A stretch of 64,000 nt of DNA from JAIEOG01 sp964519985 (lineage in GTDB: Bacteria > Bdellovibrionota > FAC87 > UBA2466): contig CAZFMF010000013.1 of assembly GCA_964519985.1 (NCBI GenBank), positions 21,083 to 85,082 on the forward strand. Reading direction: 5' to 3'. A program made the translations under genes and the position numbers. The notes below the pieces were generated by a model that worked only from the letters and a program-made list of their open reading frames with translations, ran no database searches and was not told where the DNA came from. Each line of letters opens with the position of its first letter. The stretch's first letter is position 1. Of the stretch, positions 1-8,461 are shown one piece after another.

Positions 1-510
1 GAAAAAAAAGCGATTCTGATCAAACCCGCGCGAAACAACGGCATTTCCGTTGAGTGAAAAAAAGGCTTCGTCCCAAAGGACGAGGCCCCACGTGTCGTTG
101 AAGGCGTAAGTGAGGCGGGCGAGTTCGCGCCAACGCCAGAGTATGGCGCCGCTGCCGGCGATGAAACGGTTTTCCATTCGGAAACGGAAGGTGAGCGTCC
201 ACGCGCCCCACGCGTACTCGGCCAAAGCTTGCTGCCAGAAACGGTGCTCATCCCGAAAAGTCGGATAGAACGTCGGTGTCCAGGCGTAACCGAGCCAGAG
301 CGAATGGCGCTTCCCGATCTGGTAGCCGACCGAGGGGCGAACGAGGAGGCGGTCTTGCCCGTAGCTATTCTCGGAAAAGCGATCCTGTAGCTCGAACGCT
401 CCGAGCCAGTTTTCCCCCCAGGAAGTATTGAGATGACCGGCAAGCCAGGTTTCAAAATCGGCGCGGGCCGGCCAGGCAACGAGAACGAATAAGAGTGCAG
501 CGCGTTTCAT
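1..510 (-). CDS. DUF2490-like outer-membrane protein (partial, runs off the window)
   Basis: Reading on the minus strand from an ATG at 510, the frame stays open to the window edge (170 codons). It starts MKRAALLFVLVAWPARA, a clean signal peptide, followed by FETWLAGHLNTSWGENWLG and aromatic-rich alternating segments ending near SRGFDQNRFFF. That pattern resembles the DUF2490 family of beta-barrel proteins, whose C-terminal part carries an NR(L/F)F-type motif. The start ATG overlaps the TGA of the upstream membrane-protein gene (ATGA), so the two are probably translationally coupled. The C-terminus is missing from this window. The family call is from pattern only; the secreted, barrel-like nature is the safer claim. 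Confidence 0.7.
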   Translation of the reverse strand, partial: MKRAALLFVLVAWPARADFETWLAGHLNTSWGENWLGAFELQDRFSENSYGQDRLLVRPSVGYQIGKRHSLWLGYAWTPTFYPTFRDEHRFWQQALAEYAWGAWTLTFRFRMENRFIAGSGAILWRWRELARLTYAFNDTWGLVLWDEAFFSLNGNAVVSRGFDQNRFFF

Positions 511-1670
511 TGGGATATTTTGTACCGCGATGCGATCCGAACGCAAAGCACCCAGAGGGCGAGAATCGCGAGGAAGACGCTTTGGTGGGATTCCAATGCG
601 ACGAAAATTGCGTCACCCACCAGATCGCGGGGACTCAACCCTAAAAAGACCGCTAGCCCGAGGATTGCGCGGCGTTCATATCGCGTCGCGAAGACCCAGG
701 CGATGGGGATGATGGCCCAGAGAATGGAGTAGGTGTGTTGCCAAGGCAGGGGAGAGCTCATCAGAGCCCAAAGGACCCATAGCGCGCTCGCAAAAAAGAG
801 CCGGACGGGATCGCGAGCGGCTTCCGCGAGTGAAAAACGGGGCAGACGCCAAAACGCCCAAAGTCCGAATGGAACGGCGAGCGACAGCGCAATTAAGGAT
901 CGGGATTCCCAACCCAGGAAGGTCGAGGCCAACGGAAAAAAACCTTGGAGGGTAAAACCCTGGGCGGTCACGAATTGGTACTTTGCCGTGACCCGCATCT
1001 GCTCCCACCACTTCAGCCAGAGCCAAGGGTTGGGAATCAGGACCAGGACCGCGCCGGCCAGCGCGAGCGCTTGAAAGGTGCGCCGATCGCGCCAACGAAA
1101 GACGGTAAGACAGACCAGCGAGTGCACTTTGGCGCAGACCGAAAGCGCGACCGCGAGAGGCGTTAAAAAAGTGCCGCGGCGTCTCGGCACGAGGTAGGCG
1201 CTGAGGATCAATCCCATCGTGACGAAAAGACCGAAGTTGCTATCGCGAAATTCTCCGTCGACAAAACGGGCGGAACCGAGGAAGGCCACGGCCACCCCGG
1301 TCCAAAAGGTCCCGCTCGGTGCGCGGGTACGCAAGAGGCCCCAGAGCAACCAAGGAATCGCGCACGCGATGGCCCAATGCACGAAACAGTACGCCCACCG
1401 CGCCACCGAATGAGGCAGCAGGGCGACCCCTCCGAAGGGCAGGACGGTAATCGGCGCGTACTTGAAGGCGTAGTCGACTTCATCGACGTAAAAAGGGTTT
1501 CCCTGCAGTAGCCGCTCACCGGCTTTATAATACGCGTTAAAATCCCGGCCTCCGCCGCGTTGTTGGTGGGTGACGGCGCTAAACGCAAAGGCGAGAGCGC
1601 AAAAGATCCAAATTCCCCAAATGGCGCGATGCCAAAGCGGTAACGACTTAGTGATGGCCACCACCGCCAC
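507..1670 (-). CDS. GT87-like (DUF2029) polytopic membrane glycosyltransferase
   Basis: About 387 residues with roughly 9-10 hydrophobic segments. The first periplasmic loop contains RDFNAYYKAGERLLQGNPFY, the Asp/Tyr-rich loop typical of GT87/DUF2029 polyprenyl-phosphate-sugar mannosyltransferases, and WKWWEQM-type aromatic loops follow. Such enzymes move sugars from a lipid-linked donor to an envelope acceptor. No ATG lies at the natural start; GTG codons at 1661, 1664 or 1670 overlap the 3' end of the lipoprotein gene and are the likely starts, since a longer reading would run through that gene in another frame. The stop overlaps the downstream DUF2490 start. Substrate unknown. Confidence 0.7.
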   Translation of the reverse strand: MAVVAITKSLPLWHRAIWGIWIFCALAFAFSAVTHQQRGGGRDFNAYYKAGERLLQGNPFYVDEVDYAFKYAPITVLPFGGVALLPHSVARWAYCFVHWAIACAIPWLLWGLLRTRAPSGTFWTGVAVAFLGSARFVDGEFRDSNFGLFVTMGLILSAYLVPRRRGTFLTPLAVALSVCAKVHSLVCLTVFRWRDRRTFQALALAGAVLVLIPNPWLWLKWWEQMRVTAKYQFVTAQGFTLQGFFPLASTFLGWESRSLIALSLAVPFGLWAFWRLPRFSLAEAARDPVRLFFASALWVLWALMSSPLPWQHTYSILWAIIPIAWVFATRYERRAILGLAVFLGLSPRDLVGDAIFVALESHQSVFLAILALWVLCVRIASRYKISQ

Positions 1671-2001
1671 CCGCGGCGGGTTCCGCCACCGACGTGTCGC
1701 CGAGGCGGAGCAATTGTTCCTTCGTCCGCCCAATTCGGGAACGCAGCAATTCCTTCTCTTCGCCGAGCGAGGAGGCCGCCATGGGGTCATCCTTTGCGGT
1801 CTTGATCTCGAGTTCAAGATCGCCCATGCGTTTCTGGGCCGCCTCGAGTTGCTTGCGCAGGCGCGGGATATCGGGATGCTCCTGCTTTTTCTCGCAAGCC
1901 GTTATGACGGCTAGTCCTATCCATCCCATCACGGCCCACCGCAGCAAGCGGCGGTGAAGAAAGTTTGTTTTAGTTGAGCGGGAAGTTAAACTGGTTTCCA
2001 T
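1648..2001 (-). CDS. Small lipoprotein with coiled-coil
   Basis: The protein has a basic n-region (HRRLLRW), a hydrophobic core and the lipobox VITAC-EKK, followed by a charged helix with heptad character (PRLRKQLEAAQKRMGDLELE) and a Gly/His tail ending GGGGGHH. A lipid-anchored periplasmic coiled-coil protein is inferred; no family is recognised. The start is uncertain. ATG 2001 has AAGAAGGA about 14 nt upstream but its codon overlaps the divergent transglycosylase ATG at 2000. TTG 1947 or ATG 1929 would give a more normal signal length. It overlaps the start of the GT87-like gene downstream. Confidence 0.55.
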   Translation of the reverse strand: METSLTSRSTKTNFLHRRLLRWAVMGWIGLAVITACEKKQEHPDIPRLRKQLEAAQKRMGDLELEIKTAKDDPMAASSLGEEKELLRSRIGRTKEQLLRLGDTSVAEPAAGGGGGHH

Positions 2002-3805
2002 GCGTTGGTTTGGGGTCCTTCTTGGGTTGGTATTATGCCAGTGCGCCAGCCAACATGAAACCCGCGAGTTTGCTCCCTTTTTCAAATCCGATCCGCCGGG
2101 CTATTTCAGTACGTCTTATGTGTACGAGCGCGCCGAGCTTGAAAGCAAAGGTGACCTCAATCAGTGGGAGCGCAAACGGCTCCAGGACCTTTATGAATTA
2201 GAACTGCGCCAACTTTCCCGTGATCGCAGCAACCGCGTCGCGGCGCTCAACGCGTCGATACAAAAGCTGGCGGAACGGACGCAGGAACTGACCGAACGGG
2301 TCGAGTCGGTGAAGCGGGACGTTTCGGCCCGCAACTCCCGCCAGCCGGCGGAAAATGCTCCGGTCTTCGTCGACCCGGAGTTTAAGAAGGAATACTTTCA
2401 GGCCTATCGTTTGTGGAATCGCGACGAGAACGACGAGGCCTTGGTGATGGCGCTGCAGCTTTCCAAACACGCGCGCTTTGAAGACCTCACCGAGAAGGAG
2501 CGTTTTAAAGCGCTGAACTTGCAGTTTCGCATTGCGCTCGATCTCCAAAATCTCGATGTGGCGGCGGCGGCCTACGGGGCGATGCGGGATCTCGACCACT
2601 GCGCGCAAGAAACCGCCGACGCCGGATTTCTGATCGCTCTGACCTATCTCGGCGCCGGCGATCCGAAAAAGGGAAGGGCGGTTTTTGAAGAACAGTGCGA
2701 CCCCGATGAGACGCCGCCCAATAAAGTGAAACGGCGGTACTGGTCGGCGCGCTTTCGGGAGGCCGCGGGGGAGTCGGCGCCGGAAGAGTATGAGTTGATC
2801 GTGGACTCGAATGTGCCGGGCTACTATTTTTTTCTCGCCCACGCTCGTTTGAATCGACCGCTCCAGTTTGCCTCGCTGGACGCCTGCACCTACCGCAAAC
2901 GCGGTTTCAAGACCGCGGCGTCGGTGGCGGGCTGGTTGAATGAGGCCGAGCTTTTGCTGAAGTACCGATTGCGCAATGACGCCGCCACCTATTTGCAGCG
3001 CGCCGTCCAGGCCCTGAAGGATTCCGCCGGACCGGATGATATTCCCACGTTACTCTACATCGCCCATCTTTTTCAGGCCGCCGGCGTGCAGCTGGAGGCG
3101 TTAAAGGTATACGCGATTGTCACCGAGATCGGCCAGGGAATGGAAACTCCGTTCACTTTTGATTTCATCAACGAGATGTTCCCCACCCCCCACCGCGAAA
3201 CGGTGGCGCGAGTCGCGGATGAGTGGAAAGTGGATCCGGATTTCATTTACGCGATTATGCGTCAAGAGAGTGCCTTCAATCCGGGCGCGGTCTCGCCGGC
3301 GAATGCGCGCGGATTGATGCAACTCATGCCGTTCTTGGCCGGGCAGATTTCCAAGGCGTGGCACTACGACAGCTACTTCTCGAAGAAAACGCTTTTTTTC
3401 GCGCGCGAGAATTTGAAGTTTGCGACATTCCATCTGCAGCAGTTGCAAACCCAGCTGCCCCACCCGGCTTTGATCGCGGCATCGTACAATGCGGGCGCCA
3501 AACGGGCGTCGAGTTGGTGGAAACGCACTCCGGGATTGCCGCTCGATGTTTTTGTGGAGCTCATTCCGATCGTGGAAACCCGCAACTACGTGAAGCTCGT
3601 CTTGCGAAACTACGTCTTCTACAAACTCATTCGGGGGCAGGGTAAGATCGATTCGAAGGTCGTTCCGCTGCGACTGCCGGACCCCACCGGTATTCAGACC
3701 GGGTTTAAACAGTTGCCTACCGGCGGCGCAGCTGACTGTGATGACCGCAAATCCCTCGCCTGTCCGTTTGGTGCGGGCGCAGAATACGTTGCCTCCTTTC
3801 GGTAG
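2000..3805 (+). CDS. Soluble-type lytic transglycosylase (Slt family)
   Basis: 601 residues. A short hydrophobic leader (MRWFGVLLGLVLCQC, possibly a non-canonical lipobox) precedes a Gln/Glu/Arg coiled-coil at about 50-100, then an alpha-helical repeat region, then a C-terminal SLT domain from about 405. The catalytic motif RQESAFNPGAVSPANARGLM holds the catalytic Glu at residue 423; MQLMP and SYNAGAKRA follow as in family 1 transglycosylases. These enzymes cleave the MurNAc-GlcNAc bond of peptidoglycan with formation of 1,6-anhydroMurNAc. The start ATG overlaps the divergent lipoprotein start. In a predatory relative such an enzyme could act on self or prey wall; the sequence does not decide. 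Confidence 0.88.
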   Translation: MRWFGVLLGLVLCQCASQHETREFAPFFKSDPPGYFSTSYVYERAELESKGDLNQWERKRLQDLYELELRQLSRDRSNRVAALNASIQKLAERTQELTERVESVKRDVSARNSRQPAENAPVFVDPEFKKEYFQAYRLWNRDENDEALVMALQLSKHARFEDLTEKERFKALNLQFRIALDLQNLDVAAAAYGAMRDLDHCAQETADAGFLIALTYLGAGDPKKGRAVFEEQCDPDETPPNKVKRRYWSARFREAAGESAPEEYELIVDSNVPGYYFFLAHARLNRPLQFASLDACTYRKRGFKTAASVAGWLNEAELLLKYRLRNDAATYLQRAVQALKDSAGPDDIPTLLYIAHLFQAAGVQLEALKVYAIVTEIGQGMETPFTFDFINEMFPTPHRETVARVADEWKVDPDFIYAIMRQESAFNPGAVSPANARGLMQLMPFLAGQISKAWHYDSYFSKKTLFFARENLKFATFHLQQLQTQLPHPALIAASYNAGAKRASSWWKRTPGLPLDVFVELIPIVETRNYVKLVLRNYVFYKLIRGQGKIDSKVVPLRLPDPTGIQTGFKQLPTGGAADCDDRKSLACPFGAGAEYVASFR

Positions 3806-3821
3806 CTGAAACCATCACTTG

Positions 3822-3914
3822 AACGGGTGTGCACTGACGGAGGACGGAATACGTCCTTCGGGGTGACGTAATACGTCGTTCACACCCCGTTTGCTGACCG
3901 GTCGTTTGACGACC
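3822..3914 (+). promoter_or_regulatory. Paired palindromes upstream of a sigma-54 promoter
   Basis: Two near-identical 13-bp palindromes, GACGGAATACGTC (3843-3855) and GACGTAATACGTC (3865-3877), have centres exactly 22 bp apart, i.e. two helical turns. A third palindrome GGTCGTTTGACGACC lies at 3900-3914. They are flanked by a longer imperfect inverted repeat (AACGGGTGTG at 3822-3831 against CACACCCCGTT at 3881-3891). They lie roughly 75-140 bp before the predicted sigma-54 start, where enhancer-binding proteins bind. The outer inverted repeat could also act as an RNA hairpin ending the transglycosylase transcript. Confidence 0.55.
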
Positions 3915-3960
3915 GCCGCGGATTTTCCACGCTTTTTCAGCCTTTCCGCATCGAGTGTTC

Positions 3961-3977
3961 TTGGCACCGCCCTTGCT
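3961..3977 (+). promoter_or_regulatory. Sigma-54 (-24/-12) promoter for the S8 protease
   Basis: TTGGCAC-CGCCC-TTGCT matches the consensus TGGCAC-N5-TTGCW with the invariant GG and GC exactly 12 bp apart. The predicted start is near 3988, giving a leader of about 50 nt before the protease ATG. The core is almost identical to the element at 18182. Confidence 0.8.
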
Positions 3978-4037
3978 CAATTAGGCGAGACTGGCTGCCC
4001 GTCGGGGCGGTTCACCGTGGGTGTTGGGAGTACGCGG

Positions 4038-5393
4038 ATGCTCGAGAAGTTGAAGAAGCAGTGGAGCGAGGGGTTTCGGCCCGTATACTGGGCGTCTTTG
4101 GGCGCTCTGGCCTTTGGTTCCGTCGTTTTGGCGAATCAGCCCAAAACCCCCAAATTTCCTTTTCCCGCGACCGCGAAGCAGATGAACGATCTGCAGTACC
4201 CCGAGCTGCCGAAAGAATTGAACGACCGCATCAAGGGCGTGAATGCCGCCCATGCCGCCAAAAAGAATCCCTTGCCGCAGGCCGATTCCGCGCTTTCGCG
4301 CGAGTGGGGTCTAGCCAGTATCGGATTTTTCGATGTCTTTACGCAAATGGCGCAGCCGCTCAAAGGTCAGGTCGAATCCTGCTCGAAGGCGATCGTGGTC
4401 GCCGTGATTGATACCGGCGTGGATTACACGCATCCCGAATTGCGCGATAACCTCTGGGTCAATCGCGGTGAGACGGGTTACTGGGCTCCCCCGAAGGAAT
4501 TGGCCGACAAGGGTTACGCGTGGAACTGCCGCGACAAAAGCTGCAACGGATTCGACGACGACGGCAATGGCTACGTGGATGATGTCGTGGGTTGGGATTT
4601 TGTGCACGACGTACCGCTTCCGTTTGATACCCACGGCCACGGAACGCACATCGCCGGCATCATCGGTGGCAGTGCGGCAAATGGAATGGGGACCTCCGGC
4701 GTTTGCCCCAACGTTTCCTTGATGGCTTTGAAGTATTACGACAATGGCGGCGCGGGCTATAACAACCTCGCCAATACCGTGCGCGCGATCGAGTATGCGG
4801 TCGCCAATGGCGCACAGATCATCAACTACAGCGGTGGCGGAGCGGATCCCGCGGCTAGCGAGCGCGTGGCCGTGGCCGAAGCCCAGAAGAAGGGCGTTTT
4901 GTTTATTGCCGCCGCCGGTAACGACGGGCGCAATAACGATCGCCGGCCGTACTATCCGGCGAGTTACCCGCTCGACAATATCGTCGGCGTGGCTTCGGTA
5001 AATAAATACGAACGCCTTTTGCCTTCCAGCAACTTTGGAAAAAGCGTCCACGTGGCGGCACCCGGATTGATGATTCTCAGCACGTTACCGGGCGGAAAGT
5101 TCGGCACGATGTCGGGCACTTCGCAAGCGACCGCCTTTGTGACCGGTGCCGCAGCCTTGCTCGCGAGCCAATCGATGGGCGGATTTGATTACCATAAGGT
5201 GAAGAACTGGCTGCTCGAAGGCGCCAAGCCGATGAAGCTCAATGGCAGCAAACAGCTGCTGAGCGCGGGGCTATTGTCACTGCCCGGAAGTCTTCAAGCG
5301 CAACGCACTTTCTTAGCGAAGAATGCAAAGCCAGTGGCTCCGGAAGTCGCGGTGGCCGTGCCTCAAGCGGCGACGGCGACCCAAACTCGGTAA
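4038..5393 (+). CDS. Secreted subtilisin-like serine protease (S8)
   Basis: 451 residues from ATG 4038, chosen because GGGAG lies 7 nt upstream and because it sits just after the sigma-54 promoter. The N-terminus MLEKLKKQWSEGFRPVYW then a hydrophobic stretch to VVLA looks like a long signal peptide. The S8 catalytic triad is complete: Asp125 in VIDTGVDYTHPEL, His201 in HGHGTHIAGIIGG and Ser362 in SGTSQATAFVTGAAAL. An insert with NGFDDDGNGYVDDVVGWDF is Asp-rich and probably binds calcium. An extracellular or periplasmic endopeptidase is expected; substrate unknown. Its sigma-54 control implies induction by a specific signal rather than housekeeping use. Confidence 0.92.
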   Translation: MLEKLKKQWSEGFRPVYWASLGALAFGSVVLANQPKTPKFPFPATAKQMNDLQYPELPKELNDRIKGVNAAHAAKKNPLPQADSALSREWGLASIGFFDVFTQMAQPLKGQVESCSKAIVVAVIDTGVDYTHPELRDNLWVNRGETGYWAPPKELADKGYAWNCRDKSCNGFDDDGNGYVDDVVGWDFVHDVPLPFDTHGHGTHIAGIIGGSAANGMGTSGVCPNVSLMALKYYDNGGAGYNNLANTVRAIEYAVANGAQIINYSGGGADPAASERVAVAEAQKKGVLFIAAAGNDGRNNDRRPYYPASYPLDNIVGVASVNKYERLLPSSNFGKSVHVAAPGLMILSTLPGGKFGTMSGTSQATAFVTGAAALLASQSMGGFDYHKVKNWLLEGAKPMKLNGSKQLLSAGLLSLPGSLQAQRTFLAKNAKPVAPEVAVAVPQAATATQTR

Positions 5394-5397
5394 GAAG

Positions 5398-5430
5398 GTC
5401 ATTGCGAGGACCGAAGGTCCGAAGCAATCT
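5398..5430. repeat. GTCATTGCGA palindromic repeat, left half only
   Basis: GTCATTGCGAGGACCGAAGG, then TCCGAAGCAATCT, directly after the protease stop. It matches the left arm of the complete copies at 18360 and 58234 but lacks the right arm. It contains a small hairpin GGACC-GAA-GGTCC. Confidence 0.7.
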
Positions 5431-5495
5431 CCCCCCGATAAAATTCCATTTACACCTGGCCCCGGTCGGTGACATATCCGCCACTCGGAGGTTCC

Positions 5496-6764
5496 ATGGG
5501 GTTGTATTCAAGAGTGCTTTGGCTTTGTCTGCTTGCGGGCACCCCTGCTTGGGCAAAAATCCCCACGTTTGCAACGCACTCCTGTGTGGGGCGGATCTTA
5601 GAATTTAACTACTACTTCTCGCCGGAGCCGACGCGCCGACCTTCATTCCTCCGGGGTTGGTCGACCGGGACGCCTTGGATCTTCTGGAATTCGAACCAGA
5701 TCTCCAGTCAATTGAGTGCCCTGGGAGCGAGGCTCGACGGGGTGCCTTTCGACGTCTTACTCGAACTGGGTTTGGTCGATGGCAGTCTTTCGCGCCATGA
5801 AAGACTCATCGAATGGTTTCAAGAAGCCGACTTGCCGGATGTGGCGGAGGCGCCAAGATATCGCTTCGACGGCGAGATGCGGCAAAATTGGATCGTCTGG
5901 GAAGATGCATGGATTGCCCGGATCAACGTGGCCCATTCGGCGGCCCGGCAAATTCTAACGATGCAGGAAGATTTTGGTCTGGACGCCAAGGGATGGCAGC
6001 TTCGTGCACATTTCACGCTCGCGGTCATAGAATCCATTGCGGCTGTGTTTCCTCATTTACTCAAGGAAGAGCAGTCTGGAACTTGGGTACGCCGTCAGGA
6101 GCAATGGCGGGATAGTGCATTGCGGCACTATCAGAAAGCGCACGCGCTTTTTGCCGTCGATCAACGTGCCAAAGCGTTACTCGATTGGTTGCGGGTAAAA
6201 ATGTTAGGTCGGCTAGCTCTGAGTTTTGCCGGAGACGACGACTTCCATTGCACTTGGGGCGAACACATTGCGGGCTGCCCGCAAACGGAGTTTGTCCCCG
6301 CTTGGAAGAAAGCCATCGAAGCGCTGGATGAGATGGAAGAGGCCCTCCAACCGATTGAGAGATACCTAACGAATCCGTCGGAGTATGGCATCGGTCGTTC
6401 GATGCGCGTCGAACTGGAAATGGAGAAGATTTATCTCCGGGCCCGATTGTATCAGGCACGGGATCAAGCGGCGGGGCGGATTTATGAAAAACCGGCCGCC
6501 TACAACCTTTCCGCTTCGCATCTGGTGCGTGCCGCGCGCCAGATCATCCAATTGCAGCAGCAGCACGCCTCCATCTTGCCCGCACTCTCCGCGGACGAAA
6601 GCCGAGCCCACGAGATTTTGGATCGGTGTTTTGGCGAGATCAACGGGGCGGTGTATGGCGAGCAAATGGCCGGCGATTGGGTTCAGGTGTTGATCGGACT
6701 GCGGGATACCGATCTCGACAGAGCGCTGAAGGTTCTAGAGAAGCTAGACCCTCCCGGGGGTTGA
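5496..6764 (+). CDS. Secreted protein of unknown function
   Basis: 422 residues from ATG 5496 with GGAGG five nt upstream. A signal peptide MGLYSRVLWLCLLAGTPAWA is followed by a largely alpha-helical sequence with TPR-like spacing (for example WKKAIEALDEMEEALQPIER and LVRAARQIIQLQQQ) and scattered Cys residues (GEHIAGC, DRCFGE). I do not recognise a family. It lies between the protease and ispH, with about 100 nt before and 42 nt after, so it could share the protease transcript. A helical periplasmic scaffold is an inference only. Confidence 0.75.
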   Translation: MGLYSRVLWLCLLAGTPAWAKIPTFATHSCVGRILEFNYYFSPEPTRRPSFLRGWSTGTPWIFWNSNQISSQLSALGARLDGVPFDVLLELGLVDGSLSRHERLIEWFQEADLPDVAEAPRYRFDGEMRQNWIVWEDAWIARINVAHSAARQILTMQEDFGLDAKGWQLRAHFTLAVIESIAAVFPHLLKEEQSGTWVRRQEQWRDSALRHYQKAHALFAVDQRAKALLDWLRVKMLGRLALSFAGDDDFHCTWGEHIAGCPQTEFVPAWKKAIEALDEMEEALQPIERYLTNPSEYGIGRSMRVELEMEKIYLRARLYQARDQAAGRIYEKPAAYNLSASHLVRAARQIIQLQQQHASILPALSADESRAHEILDRCFGEINGAVYGEQMAGDWVQVLIGLRDTDLDRALKVLEKLDPPGG

Positions 6765-6806
6765 CGTCCTCGCCAAGCGGGTCCGACTGCGCTAGGCTCA
6801 GTCGCC

Positions 6807-7745
6807 ATGAAGGTGATTCTAGCGAACCCCCGGGGTTTTTGCGCGGGGGTGAATATGGCCATCGACAGCCTTGACCGGGCGCTCGAGGTCTTCGGCGCGC
6901 CCATCTACGTTTTTCACGAGATTGTGCACAACCGGCCGATCGTGGAAGCCTTCAAAGCCAAGGGGGCGATCTTTGTCGATGCCCTCGAAGAGGTCCCGCG
7001 GGGGGCGGTCGTCATGTATAGCGCCCACGGTGTATCGCCGGAGATTCGGCGCAAGAGCGAGGCCGGCGCGCTGCGACCGATCGACGCCACATGTCCGCTC
7101 GTGACTAAAGTGCACAACGAAGCGAAGCATTTTGCCGCTAATGGGTATCGTATTGTCTTAGTGGGCCACGAAGGCCACGACGAAGTTTTGGGCACGACTG
7201 GTGAAGCGCCCGATGCGATTACGCTCGTGGAACACGTCGAGGATGTTGCGGCCCTTCCGTTTGGTCCCGGTGAAAAACTGGCCTATCTCACGCAAACCAC
7301 TTTGAGCGTTGATGATGCGCGCGCCATTATCGAAGCACTTCAAAAACGCTACCCGAGAATTGTCGGGCCCAAGAAAGGCGACATCTGTTACGCCACCCAA
7401 AACCGTCAGGAGGCGGTGAGGCAGCTTTCCCCCCAGGCCGACGTCGTGATTGTGGTCGGTAGCCAGAACAGCTCCAATAGCCAACGGCTCGCCGAGATTG
7501 CGCGCAACTCGGGTCGTCCGGCCTACTTAGTCGACGATGCGGAACATATCGAGCCAAAGTGGGTGGAAGGGAAGCGAACCGTTTTGATTACGGCGGGGGC
7601 GAGTGCGCCCGAAGCGATCGTGCAGGGGTGCGTCAACCTTTTGAAGGAACGCTATGCCGCCGAAGTGGAAAATGCCGTGATCCGTGAAGAGAATGTTGTC
7701 TTTGGTTTGCCCCGGGAACTCCGCGTGACGGGGGCCCAACTATGA
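6807..7745 (+). CDS. ispH: 4-hydroxy-3-methylbut-2-enyl diphosphate reductase
   Basis: 312 residues, full length for IspH/LytB. It opens MKVILANPRGFCAGV with the first cluster-ligand Cys12; the second lies in DATCPLVTKVH and the third in GDICYATQNRQ, giving the three-Cys Fe-S site. The catalytic TQTTLS segment and GSQNSSNSQRL are also present. It makes IPP and DMAPP in the last step of the MEP pathway, so isoprenoid supply here is non-mevalonate. The stop overlaps the ATG of the ParB-like gene by 4 nt (ATGA). Confidence 0.97.
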   Translation: MKVILANPRGFCAGVNMAIDSLDRALEVFGAPIYVFHEIVHNRPIVEAFKAKGAIFVDALEEVPRGAVVMYSAHGVSPEIRRKSEAGALRPIDATCPLVTKVHNEAKHFAANGYRIVLVGHEGHDEVLGTTGEAPDAITLVEHVEDVAALPFGPGEKLAYLTQTTLSVDDARAIIEALQKRYPRIVGPKKGDICYATQNRQEAVRQLSPQADVVIVVGSQNSSNSQRLAEIARNSGRPAYLVDDAEHIEPKWVEGKRTVLITAGASAPEAIVQGCVNLLKERYAAEVENAVIREENVVFGLPRELRVTGAQL

Positions 7746-8383
7746 AATTCCTATTTCTGCTCGCGCTTTCGTCGTTAGCCTTCGGCGCGAAGTCGGCGCC
7801 GGTGGCGCTCAAAGATCTTCACCCCAGCCAGTTCGCCGTGGGCCGGCGCGCCTTGGCCGACAAGATCGCGGAGGTGAAGGCGGTTGAGGGCAATCCCAAA
7901 AAACTCGAAACGTTTTTGAAAAAGAAGGACTTTCCCGTCGTCGTGGGACCTAAGGGTCGGCTCTACCTTCAAGATGGCCACCATATGGGGCTCGCGCTGA
8001 TCCAGCGGGGCATTCAAAATGGCTACTACTCGGTGGAAGAAGACTGGTCGTCGCTCGCTGAAGGCGAGTTCTGGAAGAAAATGATCGCGGAAAATCGAGT
8101 GTATCTCCGGGATGAAAATGGCGTCGCGCGATCCGTCTCCGAACTCCCATTGCAATTGACCCTGCTCGCCGATGATCCGTACCGCAGTCTGGCTTTCTTT
8201 GTGAAAGAGCGGGGCGGCTTTCGCAAATCGAAGGAGCCCTTTGCCGAGTTTCAATGGGCGGAGTTCTTCCGGTCGCGCGTCCCGGTCGGATCCAGTGATG
8301 CCGCTTTCGAAGCCGCGATTACCACCGCGATGAAGTGGGCGCGCCGTCCCGAAGCCGCCCACCTTCCGGGATTTATTCCTTAA
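7742..8383 (+). CDS. Secreted ParB-like (ParBc_2-type) protein
   Basis: 213 residues. It has a signal peptide (MKFLFLLALSSLAFGAKS) followed by LKDLHPSQFAVGRRALADKI, a (K/E)hxPxQ-type ParB/sulfiredoxin-fold opening, and later GRLYLQDGHHMGLALIQRG, the D-G-H-H signature of the putative secreted ParB-like nuclease family. Members are small exported proteins of unclear role, sometimes proposed to be nucleases. It is translationally coupled to ispH (4-nt overlap), which is odd for an exported protein and probably reflects only shared expression. The family call is good; activity is unknown. Confidence 0.8.
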   Translation: MKFLFLLALSSLAFGAKSAPVALKDLHPSQFAVGRRALADKIAEVKAVEGNPKKLETFLKKKDFPVVVGPKGRLYLQDGHHMGLALIQRGIQNGYYSVEEDWSSLAEGEFWKKMIAENRVYLRDENGVARSVSELPLQLTLLADDPYRSLAFFVKERGGFRKSKEPFAEFQWAEFFRSRVPVGSSDAAFEAAITTAMKWARRPEAAHLPGFIP

Positions 8384-8461
8384 GCGTCCTGTTGGGCCCG
8401 CAATGGTGGAGCGTACTCGACCATTGACGAACTGGTTGTAGACTCTACGGCAAAAAATGCT

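Noticed and set aside
4311..5051. 246-codon minus-strand frame opposite the S8 protease
   Set aside because: The protease has a complete catalytic triad; the opposite frame has none and is a composition artefact.
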